From assembly GCA_026388615.1 (NCBI GenBank), contig JAPLJL010000178.1:1-9750 (forward strand): a stretch of 9,750 nt of DNA. Direction: 5' to 3'. Shown in pieces: positions 1 through 5,911 of the stretch (the first letter of the stretch is position 1; every line of letters starts with the position of its first letter). Under the pieces are notes generated by a model. The model was given only the letters and a program-made list of their open reading frames with translations. It was not told where the DNA came from and made no database searches. A program made the position numbers and the translations under genes. Source of the stretch: Pseudomonadota bacterium. Lineage in GTDB: Bacteria > Desulfobacterota > JAPLJL01.

Positions 1-405
1 CTCCACCACCCGGCTCAAGCGGTGGATCTCATCAATAAAAAATATATCCCGATCCTGGAGATTGGTGAGGAGGGCGGCCAGATCCCCCGTCCGCTCCATC
101 ACCGGGCCCGAGGAGATCTTGATCCCGACCTCAAGCTCCCGGGCCATGATATGGGCCAGGGTGGTTTTTCCCAGACCGGGCGGGCCGTGGAAGAGAACGT
201 GATCGAGGGGTTCGCCCCGGCTTTTGGCGGCCTCGATCCAGACCCTGAGATTGGTCTTCAGCCTTTCCTGCCCAATATAATCATCCAGGGAGGTGGGGCG
301 CAAACCCGGTTCAAAACCGGTATCCTCCTCATTCCGGAGCGGACTGATCTCCGAAATAACCGGCGGGGGCTCTCCCTGGGGATTTTGGTTCCTGCCCGAT
401 TTCAC
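1..405 (-). CDS. ruvB: RuvB, Holliday junction branch-migration ATPase (N-terminal 135 residues; C-terminus beyond the window)
   Basis: RuvB is the hexameric AAA+ motor that, with RuvA, drives branch migration of Holliday junctions during recombinational repair. The visible part carries the family's N-terminal signature RPTSLDDYIGQE (residues 36-47), a Walker A GPPGLGKT (74-81), the sensor-region stretch ISSGPVMERTGDLAALL (98-113) and a Walker B with DEIHRL (125-130). I chose the GTG at 403-405 because GGAGG lies just upstream and the reading gives a normal RuvB start with a modest polar extension. An in-frame ATG for an alternative start was not seen before the conserved core. It begins 13 bp after the ruvA stop, so the two are almost certainly cotranscribed. 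The gene is cut by the left edge of the window, not broken. Identity is very secure; the exact start is less so. Confidence 0.97.
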   Translation of the reverse strand, partial: MKSGRNQNPQGEPPPVISEISPLRNEEDTGFEPGLRPTSLDDYIGQERLKTNLRVWIEAAKSRGEPLDHVLFHGPPGLGKTTLAHIMARELEVGIKISSGPVMERTGDLAALLTNLQDRDIFFIDEIHRLSRVVE

Positions 406-418
406 TCTTCCTCCCGCT

Positions 419-1021
419 TCAGCGGACTAAGCGTTTCAAGCTTTGCCTGAGGATATCTTCAATCCGGAGCCCGGAAGGCTGGGCCTCCGACACCTCTTTG
501 ACCGTCTTCTCCGCCAGGGCCCGGGCGTACCCGAGATTGATCAGGGCCTGGATGGCATCCCGCCGGTTCTCCTGCCCGGCTTCCGGAGCCGCGCCCTCCC
601 GTTCCCCGCTAGGAACCGCCGCCGGAAGTTTATCTTGCAGTTCCAGGATAATCCGTTCTGCGGTCTTTTTCCCGATCCGGGGGATGGACTGAAGCCTCTG
701 ACTGTCCCGGGCCTGAACCGCCTGGGCCAGCTCGTCCCAGGGAATCCCGGAAAGAACATTGATCGCCATCCGGGGCCCGATATCGGAAATGTTAATCAAA
801 AGCTCGAAAGTTTTCCGCTCTTCCAGGCTTAAAAATCCGAACAGCTGGATGCTGTCCGGCCGCAACTGCGTATGAATGAAAAGCTCGATCTCCTCCCCCA
901 ACCCGGGCAGGCGGCAGTAGGTGCTGAGCGGCACCATCACCCCGTAGCCCACCCCGCCGGCTTCCACCACCACTTCTTCGGTGGCACGGGCCAGGATTTT
1001 TCCTTTCAGGCGCGAGATCAT
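419..1021 (-). CDS. ruvA: RuvA, Holliday junction-binding subunit
   Basis: RuvA forms tetramers that hold the four-way junction in a square-planar state and load RuvB. The 200-residue product has the usual family length and layout: an N-terminal OB-fold domain (about 1-64, beginning MISRLKGKI), then two helix-hairpin-helix DNA-binding motifs (ISDIGPRMAINVLSG at 78-92 and IPRIGKKTAERIILELQDK at 113-131). A flexible Gly/Ala/Glu-rich linker follows (about 134-152), then the C-terminal RuvB-contacting domain (DAIQALINLGY onward). The second hairpin is near-canonical. The first has DIGPRMA where many homologues read GVGPKLA, a conservative variation. It starts 18 bp after the ruvC stop with a GAAGG-type ribosome site and ends 13 bp before ruvB, so it is the middle gene of a tight ruvCAB unit. 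Confidence 0.97.
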   Translation of the reverse strand: MISRLKGKILARATEEVVVEAGGVGYGVMVPLSTYCRLPGLGEEIELFIHTQLRPDSIQLFGFLSLEERKTFELLINISDIGPRMAINVLSGIPWDELAQAVQARDSQRLQSIPRIGKKTAERIILELQDKLPAAVPSGEREGAAPEAGQENRRDAIQALINLGYARALAEKTVKEVSEAQPSGLRIEDILRQSLKRLVR

Positions 1022-1039
1022 CGATTCACCTTCTCAAGT

Positions 1040-1594
1040 TTATGACTTTGCCAGCAGGTTTTGCAGCTTCCGGGTCTGCAAGTGGCAGAGCGCCACCGCC
1101 AGGGCATCCGAGAGATCGTACGGGATTTTTCCTCCCGGGTTTTTCAGGCCCGACGGGGTTTGCCGCCCGGGAACGCCCCCGGAGAAAACGGGAAGCCGCA
1201 GGCGCCGGTTGATCATATCCTGGACCTGGTCCTTGGTCGCCTGCCCGTAACCCACCACCGCTTTTTTTACCGCCAGCGGGGGATATTCCACTAACGGGAT
1301 CTGGGCCTCCGCGAGGGCGAGGTAAATCACCCCCCGCACCTCCCCCAGTCTTTGGGCCGCCTTGATATTCCCGGCCATAAACATGCCTTCGACGGCGGCC
1401 ACTTCGGGAGAATAATCCGAAAGCACCCGCCGCAATCCCGCGTAAATCGCCTGGACCCGCAGTTCGATCGGATCCCGGGCCCGGCGGGGAGAGATCACCC
1501 CCCCATCCACGAAAAGAGGCTCCCCCTGTTCCCGGGATTCCACCAGGCCGTAGCCGGTGGCCTGGGTTCCGGGATCGATCCCGATCACCAGCAT
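1040..1594 (-). CDS. ruvC: RuvC, Holliday junction resolvase (crossover junction endodeoxyribonuclease)
   Basis: RuvC is a dimeric, Mg-dependent RNase H-fold nuclease that cuts Holliday junctions symmetrically. From the ATG at 1592-1594 the product is 184 residues and begins MLVIGIDPGT, exactly as the family does. A longer reading starting at 1639 would add 15 non-family residues, and the GGGGGA ribosome site 7 bp before the 1594 start argues against it. Catalytic acids are visible: D7 in GIDPG, E69 in AAVEGMF, and D160 and D163 in YDLSDALAVALCH. Between P135 and D160 there are 24 residues where typical RuvC has about 6-9, giving a Gly/Pro-rich insertion next to the active site. It leads the ruvC-ruvA-ruvB group and lies 304 bp downstream of yebC. 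The identification is secure. Confidence 0.96.
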   Translation of the reverse strand: MLVIGIDPGTQATGYGLVESREQGEPLFVDGGVISPRRARDPIELRVQAIYAGLRRVLSDYSPEVAAVEGMFMAGNIKAAQRLGEVRGVIYLALAEAQIPLVEYPPLAVKKAVVGYGQATKDQVQDMINRRLRLPVFSGGVPGRQTPSGLKNPGGKIPYDLSDALAVALCHLQTRKLQNLLAKS

Positions 1595-1898
1595 CTCAAT
1601 ATCCCCCATGAAAAAGGGGTCGAGAATCCAAGGAGTCAAGAGAGAATATCAAGTTCAAATGCCAAAGCCCAAAGTTCAAATAAAGTTCAAAAAAGAAAAA
1701 ATATATAAACACGCTCTTACATTTTGAGGTGATTTCTTTAAATTTTGAAGTTGGAATTTTAACATTATTTTGACATTTGGATTTTGAACTTTGAACTTAT
1801 TATTGAATTCTGGAATCCTTGAACCCATAATCAGCATGCGAGAACCTCGGGAAAATATTTTCAGGAGGGAAGAAAAAGAGAAAAAACGGATTTTCTGT
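1595..1898. repeat. AT-rich yebC-ruvC intergenic region with inverted copies of AAGTTCAAA
   Basis: No credible gene lies in this 304-bp gap. Its core (about 1640-1830) is low-complexity and AT-rich, in sharp contrast to the GC-rich genes on both sides. AAGTTCAAA occurs at 1651-1659, 1672-1680 and 1683-1691. The inverse TTTGAACTT occurs at 1783-1791 and 1790-1798. Around these are related words such as AAATGCCAAAG on the left and GACATTTGGATTTTGAA on the right, so the two sides are rough reverse complements around a centre near 1735. The ends also echo each other (AGAATCCAAGG near 1623; GGAATCCTTGAACCC near 1812). Similar TTCAAA-type blocks are common between genes in some uncultured bacterial lineages. 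Short apparent reading frames here translate into repetitive QNL/KVQ-like peptides and are not genes. The ruvC ribosome site (about 1602-1607) lies just beyond the left end. Confidence 0.7.
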
Positions 1899-2672
1899 CT
1901 ACTCACCGGCCGCAAATTTGGCCATCTCCTCCGTCGAGATGTCAAAATTGGAATACACGTTCTGCACGTCCTCGTAATCCTCCAGGGTTTCCATCAGGCG
2001 GAGAATCTGGGCAGCTTCCTTGCCCTCCAGTCGGATGGTGGAACTCGGGACCATCGCCATCTGGGCCAAAGTGACCTTGATTTTTTCCCGCTCCAGGATT
2101 TCCTTCACCGCCAGGTATTCGCTGACATTGGTGTAGATTTCGTAAAGCTTGTCTTCCGGGACATTACGGACATCCTCGGCATTGGCCGAAAGCGCCAGTT
2201 CGATCAAACGGTCTTCCCCCCCGGTCTCTTTCACCGCCTCATGATCCACGGTGAGATAGCCTTTTTTCGCGAAAAGCCAGCCGACGCATCCGGCTTCGCC
2301 GAGTGATCCCCCGGCCTTGGTAAAAATATGCCTGATGTCCGAGGCGGACCGCTTGCGGTTATCGGTGAGGACGTCGACCAGCACCGCCGCTCCGCCGGGC
2401 CCATACCCCTCAAAGGTCGCCTCTTCATAAGAGACGCCCTCCATTTCCCCGCTTCCCCGCTTGATCGCGTTATCGATGTTCGTCTTGGGCAAATTTTCCG
2501 CCCGGGCGGCCACCACCGCGGCCCGCAGGCGGGGATTTCCGTTCGGATCACCTCCCCCGACCTTGGCGGCCACGGTGATTTCCTTGACCAATTTGGAGAA
2601 AATCTTTCCCCGCTTGGCATCTGCCGCGCCTTTTTTATGCTTGATCGTGCTCCACTTCGAATGCCCTGACAT
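1899..2672 (-). CDS. yebC: YebC/TACO1 family translation/regulatory protein
   Basis: The 257-residue product from the ATG at 2670-2672 opens MSGHSKWSTIKHKKGAADAK, the hallmark YebC start. It continues with further family blocks: GGGDPNGNPRLRAAV (39-53), FEGYGPGGAAVLVDVLTDN (88-105), and SDIRHIFTKAGGSLG (111-125). An acidic C-terminal domain ends near ISTEEMAKF. The length fits the usual 240-255 residues. The start is supported by GGAGGG 6 bp upstream; an upstream in-frame ATG at 2726 would add 18 residues not seen in the family. YebC proteins were first described as transcriptional regulators. More recent work on bacterial and mitochondrial (TACO1) members points to a ribosome-associated role in relieving stalling at proline-rich stretches. 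Its place ahead of ruvC is a widespread gene order. A sigma70-like promoter precedes it. Confidence 0.96.
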   Translation of the reverse strand: MSGHSKWSTIKHKKGAADAKRGKIFSKLVKEITVAAKVGGGDPNGNPRLRAAVVAARAENLPKTNIDNAIKRGSGEMEGVSYEEATFEGYGPGGAAVLVDVLTDNRKRSASDIRHIFTKAGGSLGEAGCVGWLFAKKGYLTVDHEAVKETGGEDRLIELALSANAEDVRNVPEDKLYEIYTNVSEYLAVKEILEREKIKVTLAQMAMVPSSTIRLEGKEAAQILRLMETLEDYEDVQNVYSNFDISTEEMAKFAAGE

Positions 2673-2726
2673 CCACCACCCTCCCTCCGGGTCGTTGACC
2701 CTGCAGGTCAGATACCATTTTTTCAA

Positions 2727-2755
2727 ATATTAACCCGAGTCTCCCGGGTTGTAAA
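2727..2755 (-). promoter_or_regulatory. sigma70-type promoter of yebC, with a palindrome filling the spacer
   Basis: On the minus strand TTTACA (2750-2755) and TAATAT (2727-2732) are separated by exactly 17 bp, a near-consensus -35/-10 pair. A start site near 2720 would leave a leader of about 50 nt before yebC. The spacer itself (2733-2749) is a dyad, ACCCGAG-TCT-CCCGGGT on the plus strand, with 6 of 7 positions paired. It could be an operator for a repressor. The boxes are seen directly; promoter and operator function are inferred. Confidence 0.65.
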
Positions 2756-2846
2756 GAAATTTGAAATCCATTATTTTTTATTCCGCTTGTGGTGTCCTAC
2801 GGCGGTCGTAAAGACATTTTTCTGTTGCCCTTGCATTACCTGGGGT

Positions 2847-2862
2847 ACTTAGTCTAACTTAG
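2847..2862. promoter_or_regulatory. ACTTAG direct repeat with one-turn spacing upstream of the carboxyltransferase unit
   Basis: ACTTAG occurs at 2847-2852 and again at 2857-2862, a 10-bp repeat distance that would put both copies on one face of the helix. The stretch also contains the small dyad TTAG-T-CTAA. It lies about 55-70 bp before the start at 2916, where a regulator could act. I found no convincing sigma70 promoter for the downstream genes in 2760-2915, so the actual start site is unplaced. The short length allows chance occurrence. Confidence 0.25.
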
Positions 2863-2915
2863 AAAAACCTGAAGTCGCAGGGATAGGAATAACAGAGCGA
2901 TCGAAGGAGGAATAC

Positions 2916-3116
2916 ATGAGTCCCACGGTCCCATCAAAAAAAATTGCTGCCATCGTCACCGCGGTCGCCGCTTATCTCCAGGCGGAGGAACAGGCCGGCC
3001 GGGCGGAGCTTGCTTCCGAAAGGCCCGGGGCCGCCCCCAGCCTCTGGGGCAGTTCCGGAAGGGCCGAGATAATGCAGATGCGGATGCTGTGGCAGCGGAG
3101 AATAGTTTCCAGATAA
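2916..3116 (+). CDS. small protein paired with the carboxyltransferase (putative accessory subunit)
   Basis: This 66-residue gene is not named here from any recognised symbol. It is very likely real: AAGGAGG (2904-2910) sits 5 bp before its ATG, and its TAA stop is built into the ribosome site of the next gene, 9 bp away. The protein has an N-terminal helix-forming Ala/Ile/Val stretch (KKIAAIVTAVAAYLQAEEQ, 8-26), a short charged linker, and a C-terminal block from L43 to R62 whose pattern is LWGxSGRxxxMQMRxLWQRR. It is too short and not hydrophobic enough to be a typical OadG gamma subunit with a clear membrane anchor. By position and size it may be a small delta/epsilon-like subunit that helps assemble a biotin-dependent decarboxylase or carboxylase, as the small subunits of methylmalonyl-CoA decarboxylase do. 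That role is inference from context. Confidence 0.8.
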   Translation: MSPTVPSKKIAAIVTAVAAYLQAEEQAGRAELASERPGAAPSLWGSSGRAEIMQMRMLWQRRIVSR

Positions 3117-3125
3117 GGAGGAAAG

Positions 3126-4844
3126 ATGGAAGCAAAAGGAAAAGGAAAAGGTATTAACGACGGTCCGATCGCGGCCAAGGATTTGACCACCGACAAGGTC
3201 AAAACCCGGCCGAAGGCTAAGAATCCAGTCAAGGTGACCGACACCACCTTCCGGGACGGGCACCAGTCCTCGATTGCCACCCGGATGAAAACCGAGGATA
3301 TGCTCTTTATGGCCGAGGAGATGGCCAAGTGCAATTTCTCCTACCTGGAGGTCTGGGGCGGCGCCACTTTTGACGTACCCCACCGCTTCCTGGGCGAGGA
3401 CCCCTGGGAACGGCCCAAGGTCCTGAAAAAATATTTCCCCCATACCCCTTTTCAGATGCTCCTCCGGGGTCAAAACCTGGTGGCCTACCGCAACCATCAC
3501 GATGACCTGGTCGACGCTTTCGTGGAGCAGGCGGCCGAGGTCGGGATCGATATCTTCCGGATCTTCGACGCGGTCAATGACGAGCGCAACCACGAGCGCG
3601 CGGCCAAGGCGGTCAAGAAGTTCGGCAAGCACTACCAGGGCGCGATCTGCTATTCGCTGACCCAGCCCCGCCTGGGCGGACCGGTCTACAACCTCGAATA
3701 TTTCGTAAAAAAGGCCATGCTTTTTAAGAATATGGGGGCTGACTCGATCTGCATCAAGGACCAGGCCGGGTTGTTGTCGCCTTACGACGCCTATGACCTG
3801 GTCCAGGCCGTAAAACAGGAGACCAAACTTCCCCTGGAGCTCCATACCCATTACACCAGCGGCCAGGCTTCGATGACTTACCTGAAGGCCATTGAGGCGG
3901 GCGTGGACACTATCTGCACCGCCCTCTCCCCCTTCGCCCTGCGCTCCTCCCAGCCGGCCATCGAGCCGATCGTGGTGGCCCTCTACGGGACCGACCGCGA
4001 CACCGGGCTCGATATCGAGCAACTGGTGAAATGCGGAAGCATGCTCGAGCAGATCGCCCCGAAATACCGGGATTTCCTGGATAACAGCTCGATGTCGGTA
4101 ATCGACGCCGCGGTGCTCGTGCACCAGATCCCCGGCGGGATGACCTCCAACCTGGTCTCCCAGCTCAAACAGGCGGGCGCCCTCGACCGCTATGAAGAGG
4201 TGAAGGCCGAGACCGCCCGCACCCGGGCCGAGCTCGGCTACCCGCCTCTGGTCACCCCGACGAGCCAGATCGTGGGGGTCCAGGCCGTTCAGAACGTCCT
4301 GGCCGGGCGCTATAAAATGGTTTCCAAGGAAACCAAGGACTACTGCTGGGGGCTCTACGGCCGTTCCCCGGTTCCGATGGACCCGGAAGTGCAGAAGATG
4401 GTTTTAAAAGGCTATGAAAAGGGCGAAACGCCCATCACCTGCCGGGCCGCGGACATGCTCAAGCCCGAGCTTGAGAAGGCCAAGGAAGAATCCAAGGCGG
4501 TGGCCAAGAACATCCAGGACGTCCTGCTCTTCGCGATGTTCCCCACCACCGGGGCCAGGTACCTGAAATTCAAATACGGGATCGACAAGTCTATCCCGGA
4601 CGACTGGAAGCCGCCCCGGGCTCCCAAGACCCTGGATGACGTGAAAAAGGAAGACGCCCTGATCGCCAAGGCCAAGGCCGGAAAACTGGTGGAGAAGACC
4701 GACAAAAAGGTTCCGGAAAAAGGCCCGGGCCTCCGCACCTTCAATGTCTTCATTGAAAACGAGTACTACCAGGTCGAGGTGGAAGGCACCGGCAGTTCGG
4801 CCGGGATCATCCCTCCCCCGCGGCGGGAACCGTGGCGGCGGTGA
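3126..4844 (+). CDS. biotin-dependent carboxyltransferase (OadA / PycB / transcarboxylase 5S family) with a damaged C-terminal biotinyl domain
   Basis: The protein moves a carboxyl group between carboxybiotin and a 2-oxoacid such as pyruvate/oxaloacetate. The TIM-barrel carboxyltransferase domain (about 36-300) has TDTTFRDGHQS (38-48, metal-binding D39), LEVWGGATFD (75-84), FRIFDAVND (144-152), the expected carbamylated lysine K211 in CIKDQAG, and the metal ligands H240 and H242 in LHTH. The conserved PYC/OADA domain follows (about 305-510: PGGMTSNL at 336-343, GYPPLVTPTSQIVG at 371-384). A linker then leads to TFNVFIENEYYQVEVEG (538-553), the usual run-in to a biotinyl domain. There the frame ends after IIPPP with a short arginine-rich tail (see the entry at 4821-4903). 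The ATG is preceded by AAGGAGG. No biotin carboxylase or OadB membrane subunit is in the window, so pyruvate carboxylase B, oxaloacetate decarboxylase and transcarboxylase cannot be told apart. Confidence 0.92.
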   Translation: MEAKGKGKGINDGPIAAKDLTTDKVKTRPKAKNPVKVTDTTFRDGHQSSIATRMKTEDMLFMAEEMAKCNFSYLEVWGGATFDVPHRFLGEDPWERPKVLKKYFPHTPFQMLLRGQNLVAYRNHHDDLVDAFVEQAAEVGIDIFRIFDAVNDERNHERAAKAVKKFGKHYQGAICYSLTQPRLGGPVYNLEYFVKKAMLFKNMGADSICIKDQAGLLSPYDAYDLVQAVKQETKLPLELHTHYTSGQASMTYLKAIEAGVDTICTALSPFALRSSQPAIEPIVVALYGTDRDTGLDIEQLVKCGSMLEQIAPKYRDFLDNSSMSVIDAAVLVHQIPGGMTSNLVSQLKQAGALDRYEEVKAETARTRAELGYPPLVTPTSQIVGVQAVQNVLAGRYKMVSKETKDYCWGLYGRSPVPMDPEVQKMVLKGYEKGETPITCRAADMLKPELEKAKEESKAVAKNIQDVLLFAMFPTTGARYLKFKYGIDKSIPDDWKPPRAPKTLDDVKKEDALIAKAKAGKLVEKTDKKVPEKGPGLRTFNVFIENEYYQVEVEGTGSSAGIIPPPRREPWRR

Positions 4845-4903
4845 ACTTCGGGCCGGGCTCGACCGTGCCCAAGGACGCCGTCCTCGCGGTCATCGCTCCC
4901 TGA
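4821..4903 (+). pseudogene. out-of-frame remnant of the biotinyl domain of the carboxyltransferase
   Basis: Read in the frame that ends at the TGA at 4901-4903, this stretch gives AAGTVAAVNFGPGST followed by VPKDAVLAVIAP and stop. That is the typical last half of a biotinyl/lipoyl domain (xGTVxxVxxxxGxxVxxxxVLAVI). The main gene enters it in another frame and stops at 4844. Adding one base in the C-rich run CCCTCCCCCG (4811-4820) would join the frames. Even then the first half of the domain and the biotin-accepting AMKM lysine motif are absent, so a further roughly 40-60 residues seem to be missing. Either the gene has lost its biotinyl lysine or this is an assembly/sequencing fault in a GC-rich Ala/Pro linker. 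Confidence 0.75.
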
Positions 4904-4930
4904 TCCACGTAACGGAAGTCATTAAACTCT

Positions 4931-4970
4931 TCGGGGGTGAGAATCGCATGATTCTCACCCCCGATTTTTT
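4931..4970 (+). terminator. rho-independent terminator of the carboxyltransferase unit
   Basis: A perfect 15-bp stem, TCGGGGGTGAGAATC (4931-4945) with its complement at 4950-4964, encloses the 4-nt loop GCAT and is followed at once by six T (4965-4970). It begins 27 bp after the restored biotinyl-domain stop (4903), the expected place for the end of this transcript, which supports 4903 as the ancestral gene end. The other strand has no T-run after the stem, so it acts on the plus strand only. Confidence 0.95.
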
Positions 4971-5105
4971 CGCAGTTTTCAGAATACTTCTTTGCGAACA
5001 AACTTCTGCTGAATTCGCCGAAGAATTTTTCTTTTGCTGCCGCTCTTTTTCTTTTTTGGGGGAAAGGTTTCGCTCCCCTCACAATAGGCGCCGAACCGTT
5101 TGCCC

Positions 5106-5166
5106 GGCAGGCTGACCCGCAGGGTCTAGCCCGTGCCGATAGATACTTGATCGTCGAGTTTATCGG
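5106..5166. repeat. adjacent hairpins (13-bp bulged stem and a CCGATA/TATCGG pair)
   Basis: GGCA-GGCT-GACCC (5106-5118), loop GCA, then GGGTC-AGCC-TGCC (5122-5137, with a 1-nt and a 2-nt bulge) forms a 13-bp stem. Directly after it CCGATA (5136-5141) pairs with TATCGG (5161-5166) around a 19-nt loop. The two share two bases at 5136-5137, so they may be alternative folds. A third small stem, TCGG-TTT-CCGA, follows at 5170-5180. These are visible pairings; whether this is RNA structure or chance in GC-rich DNA is unknown. Confidence 0.4.
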
Positions 5167-5205
5167 AGCTCGGTTTCCGAAGAGTTCGTGTCGCGCCCCT
5201 CTGGG

Positions 5206-5245
5206 GTTCTCGTCCTGAGCCCCCCATCGGGGTCGAAGGAAGAAC
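5206..5245. repeat. palindromic intergenic element of the CCTGAGC...GTCGAAGG type
   Basis: GTTCT (5206-5210) pairs with AGAAC (5241-5245). Inside, AGGA (5237-5240) pairs with TCCT (5213-5216) and CCCC with GGGG. The words CGTCCTGAGC and GGTCGAAGGA match a dispersed palindrome (variants of CCTTCGACAAGCTCAGGAC) that recurs between genes in many environmental bacterial genomes. A second stem, CCGG-GCTGTAGG with CCTACGG-GCCGG (5258-5283, one mismatch), lies 12 bp further on. The likeness to the dispersed element is from memory and should be tested against the rest of the genome. Confidence 0.5.
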
Positions 5246-5395
5246 CTTCCCCCCCCTCCGGGCTGTAGGCCCCTACGGGCCGGAAGCCGGACCTCGGTAA
5301 AACCCAAGAATAAAAAAAACCTACAAACCCATTGATCCAACGAACCCAATGGACTCGTTAGACACAGATAGACTCTCTTCTTTGCCCCTTACGCC

Positions 5396-5848
5396 TCACG
5401 GCTTTTGGCCCTTGGTGATTGACGGCCTTTGCCCGGTTTTCCGATAGCGGAAGTAATCCTCCAAGATCCGGCGATGGTCAAAGGCAATCTCCGTGGGCAG
5501 GTTGTCCTCGCGAAAGATGCCGAGGGCCCGGGCGTCATCCCGCGCCCGGGGCTTTCCGGAGGAAACCCGGGCCAGATAGACCGCGGTCACGGTATGGTGG
5601 CGGGGATCGCGCCTGGGATCTGAATAAGTATAAAACTGTTCCAGCAAATCTACCCGGAGCGAGGTTTCTTCCCGGGCTTCCCGCCGGGCCGCCGCCTCCA
5701 GCAACTCCCCGTAATCCACGAACCCACCGGGCAGGGCGTAGCCGTGGGGAGGATTCTTCCTTTCGATCAGAATAATGCCCGAGGAAACCTCGACAATAAT
5801 GTCAACGGTCAGAAGCGGATTCCGGTAGCCGTTTTTTCCTTTGGACAT
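5396..5848 (-). CDS. Nudix hydrolase, ADP-ribose pyrophosphatase-like
   Basis: Nudix enzymes hydrolyse nucleoside diphosphates linked to another moiety, using Mg ions held by the Nudix box. The box is clear at residues 42-64: GFVDYGE, seven residues, then REAREETSL, so G42, E48, R56, E57, E60 and E61 are in place. The usual final glycine is serine (S63). The start NPLLTVDIIVEVSSGIILIERKNPPHGYALPGG (10-42) and the later YSDPRRDPRHHTV (75-87) match the archaeal-type ADP-ribose pyrophosphatase group (COG1051), which points to ADP-ribose or a similar sugar nucleotide as substrate; the substrate is inferred. At 150 residues it has normal length. The ATG at 5846-5848 has only a weak AGGA directly before it, but the N-terminus fits homologues. 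It stands alone and diverges from the lipoprotein genes. Confidence 0.93.
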   Translation of the reverse strand: MSKGKNGYRNPLLTVDIIVEVSSGIILIERKNPPHGYALPGGFVDYGELLEAAARREAREETSLRVDLLEQFYTYSDPRRDPRHHTVTAVYLARVSSGKPRARDDARALGIFREDNLPTEIAFDHRRILEDYFRYRKTGQRPSITKGQKP

Positions 5849-5911
5849 TTCCTGCGCCCTGGTTTTTTCGGAATGTTCTTTTATGGTTTAATATTGCTTT
5901 ATGATTTAATA

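Larger units (their letters stand above)
4971..5395. other. gene-free region between the carboxyltransferase terminator and the Nudix gene
   Basis: I see no supportable gene in these 425 bp. The left part (4971-5060) is T-rich pyrimidine sequence. The middle (5106-5283) is a run of GC-rich hairpins annotated separately. The right part (5284-5395) has an A8 run (5312-5319) and the small inverted repeat CCATTG (5329-5334) / CAATGG (5347-5352), downstream of the minus-strand Nudix gene. An open frame on the minus strand through this region (ending at the right near 5349) has an Arg/Ala-rich sequence with no family features, crosses both the hairpins and the terminator, and overlaps the carboxyltransferase tail, so I do not call it. 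Confidence 0.6.

Noticed and set aside
1851..1862. Perfect 12-bp palindrome GAAAATATTTTC
   Set aside because: Simple A/T sequence in an AT-rich gap; no partner site or fitting promoter context.
1676..1945. 89-codon minus-strand frame across the AT-rich repeat
   Set aside because: Its peptide simply translates the AAGTTCAAA-type repeat and overlaps the real end of yebC in another frame.
2673..2726. Upstream in-frame start extending YebC by 18 residues
   Set aside because: The extension overlaps the likely transcript start, lacks family similarity, and the ATG at 2672 has a good ribosome site and the canonical MSGHSKW start.
2820..2885. Sigma70 promoter for the carboxyltransferase unit (TTGCAT with a -10 near 2853)
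   Set aside because: The -10 candidates match the consensus at only half of the positions; not good enough to annotate.
2934..4124. Long open frame of 396 codons on the minus strand
   Set aside because: It is the antisense shadow of the carboxyltransferase gene, whose active-site motifs are unambiguous; its own His/Gly/Leu-rich sequence shows no family features.
4807..5349. 180-codon open frame on the minus strand
   Set aside because: It runs through the perfect terminator and the hairpin chain, is Arg/Ala-rich with no recognisable domain, and overlaps the carboxyltransferase end.
5312..5352. Minus-strand terminator for the Nudix gene (CCATTG/CAATGG stem and T8)
   Set aside because: The stem is only 6 bp with an 11-nt loop, is AT-rich, and the T-run starts 9 bp after it; too weak to call.
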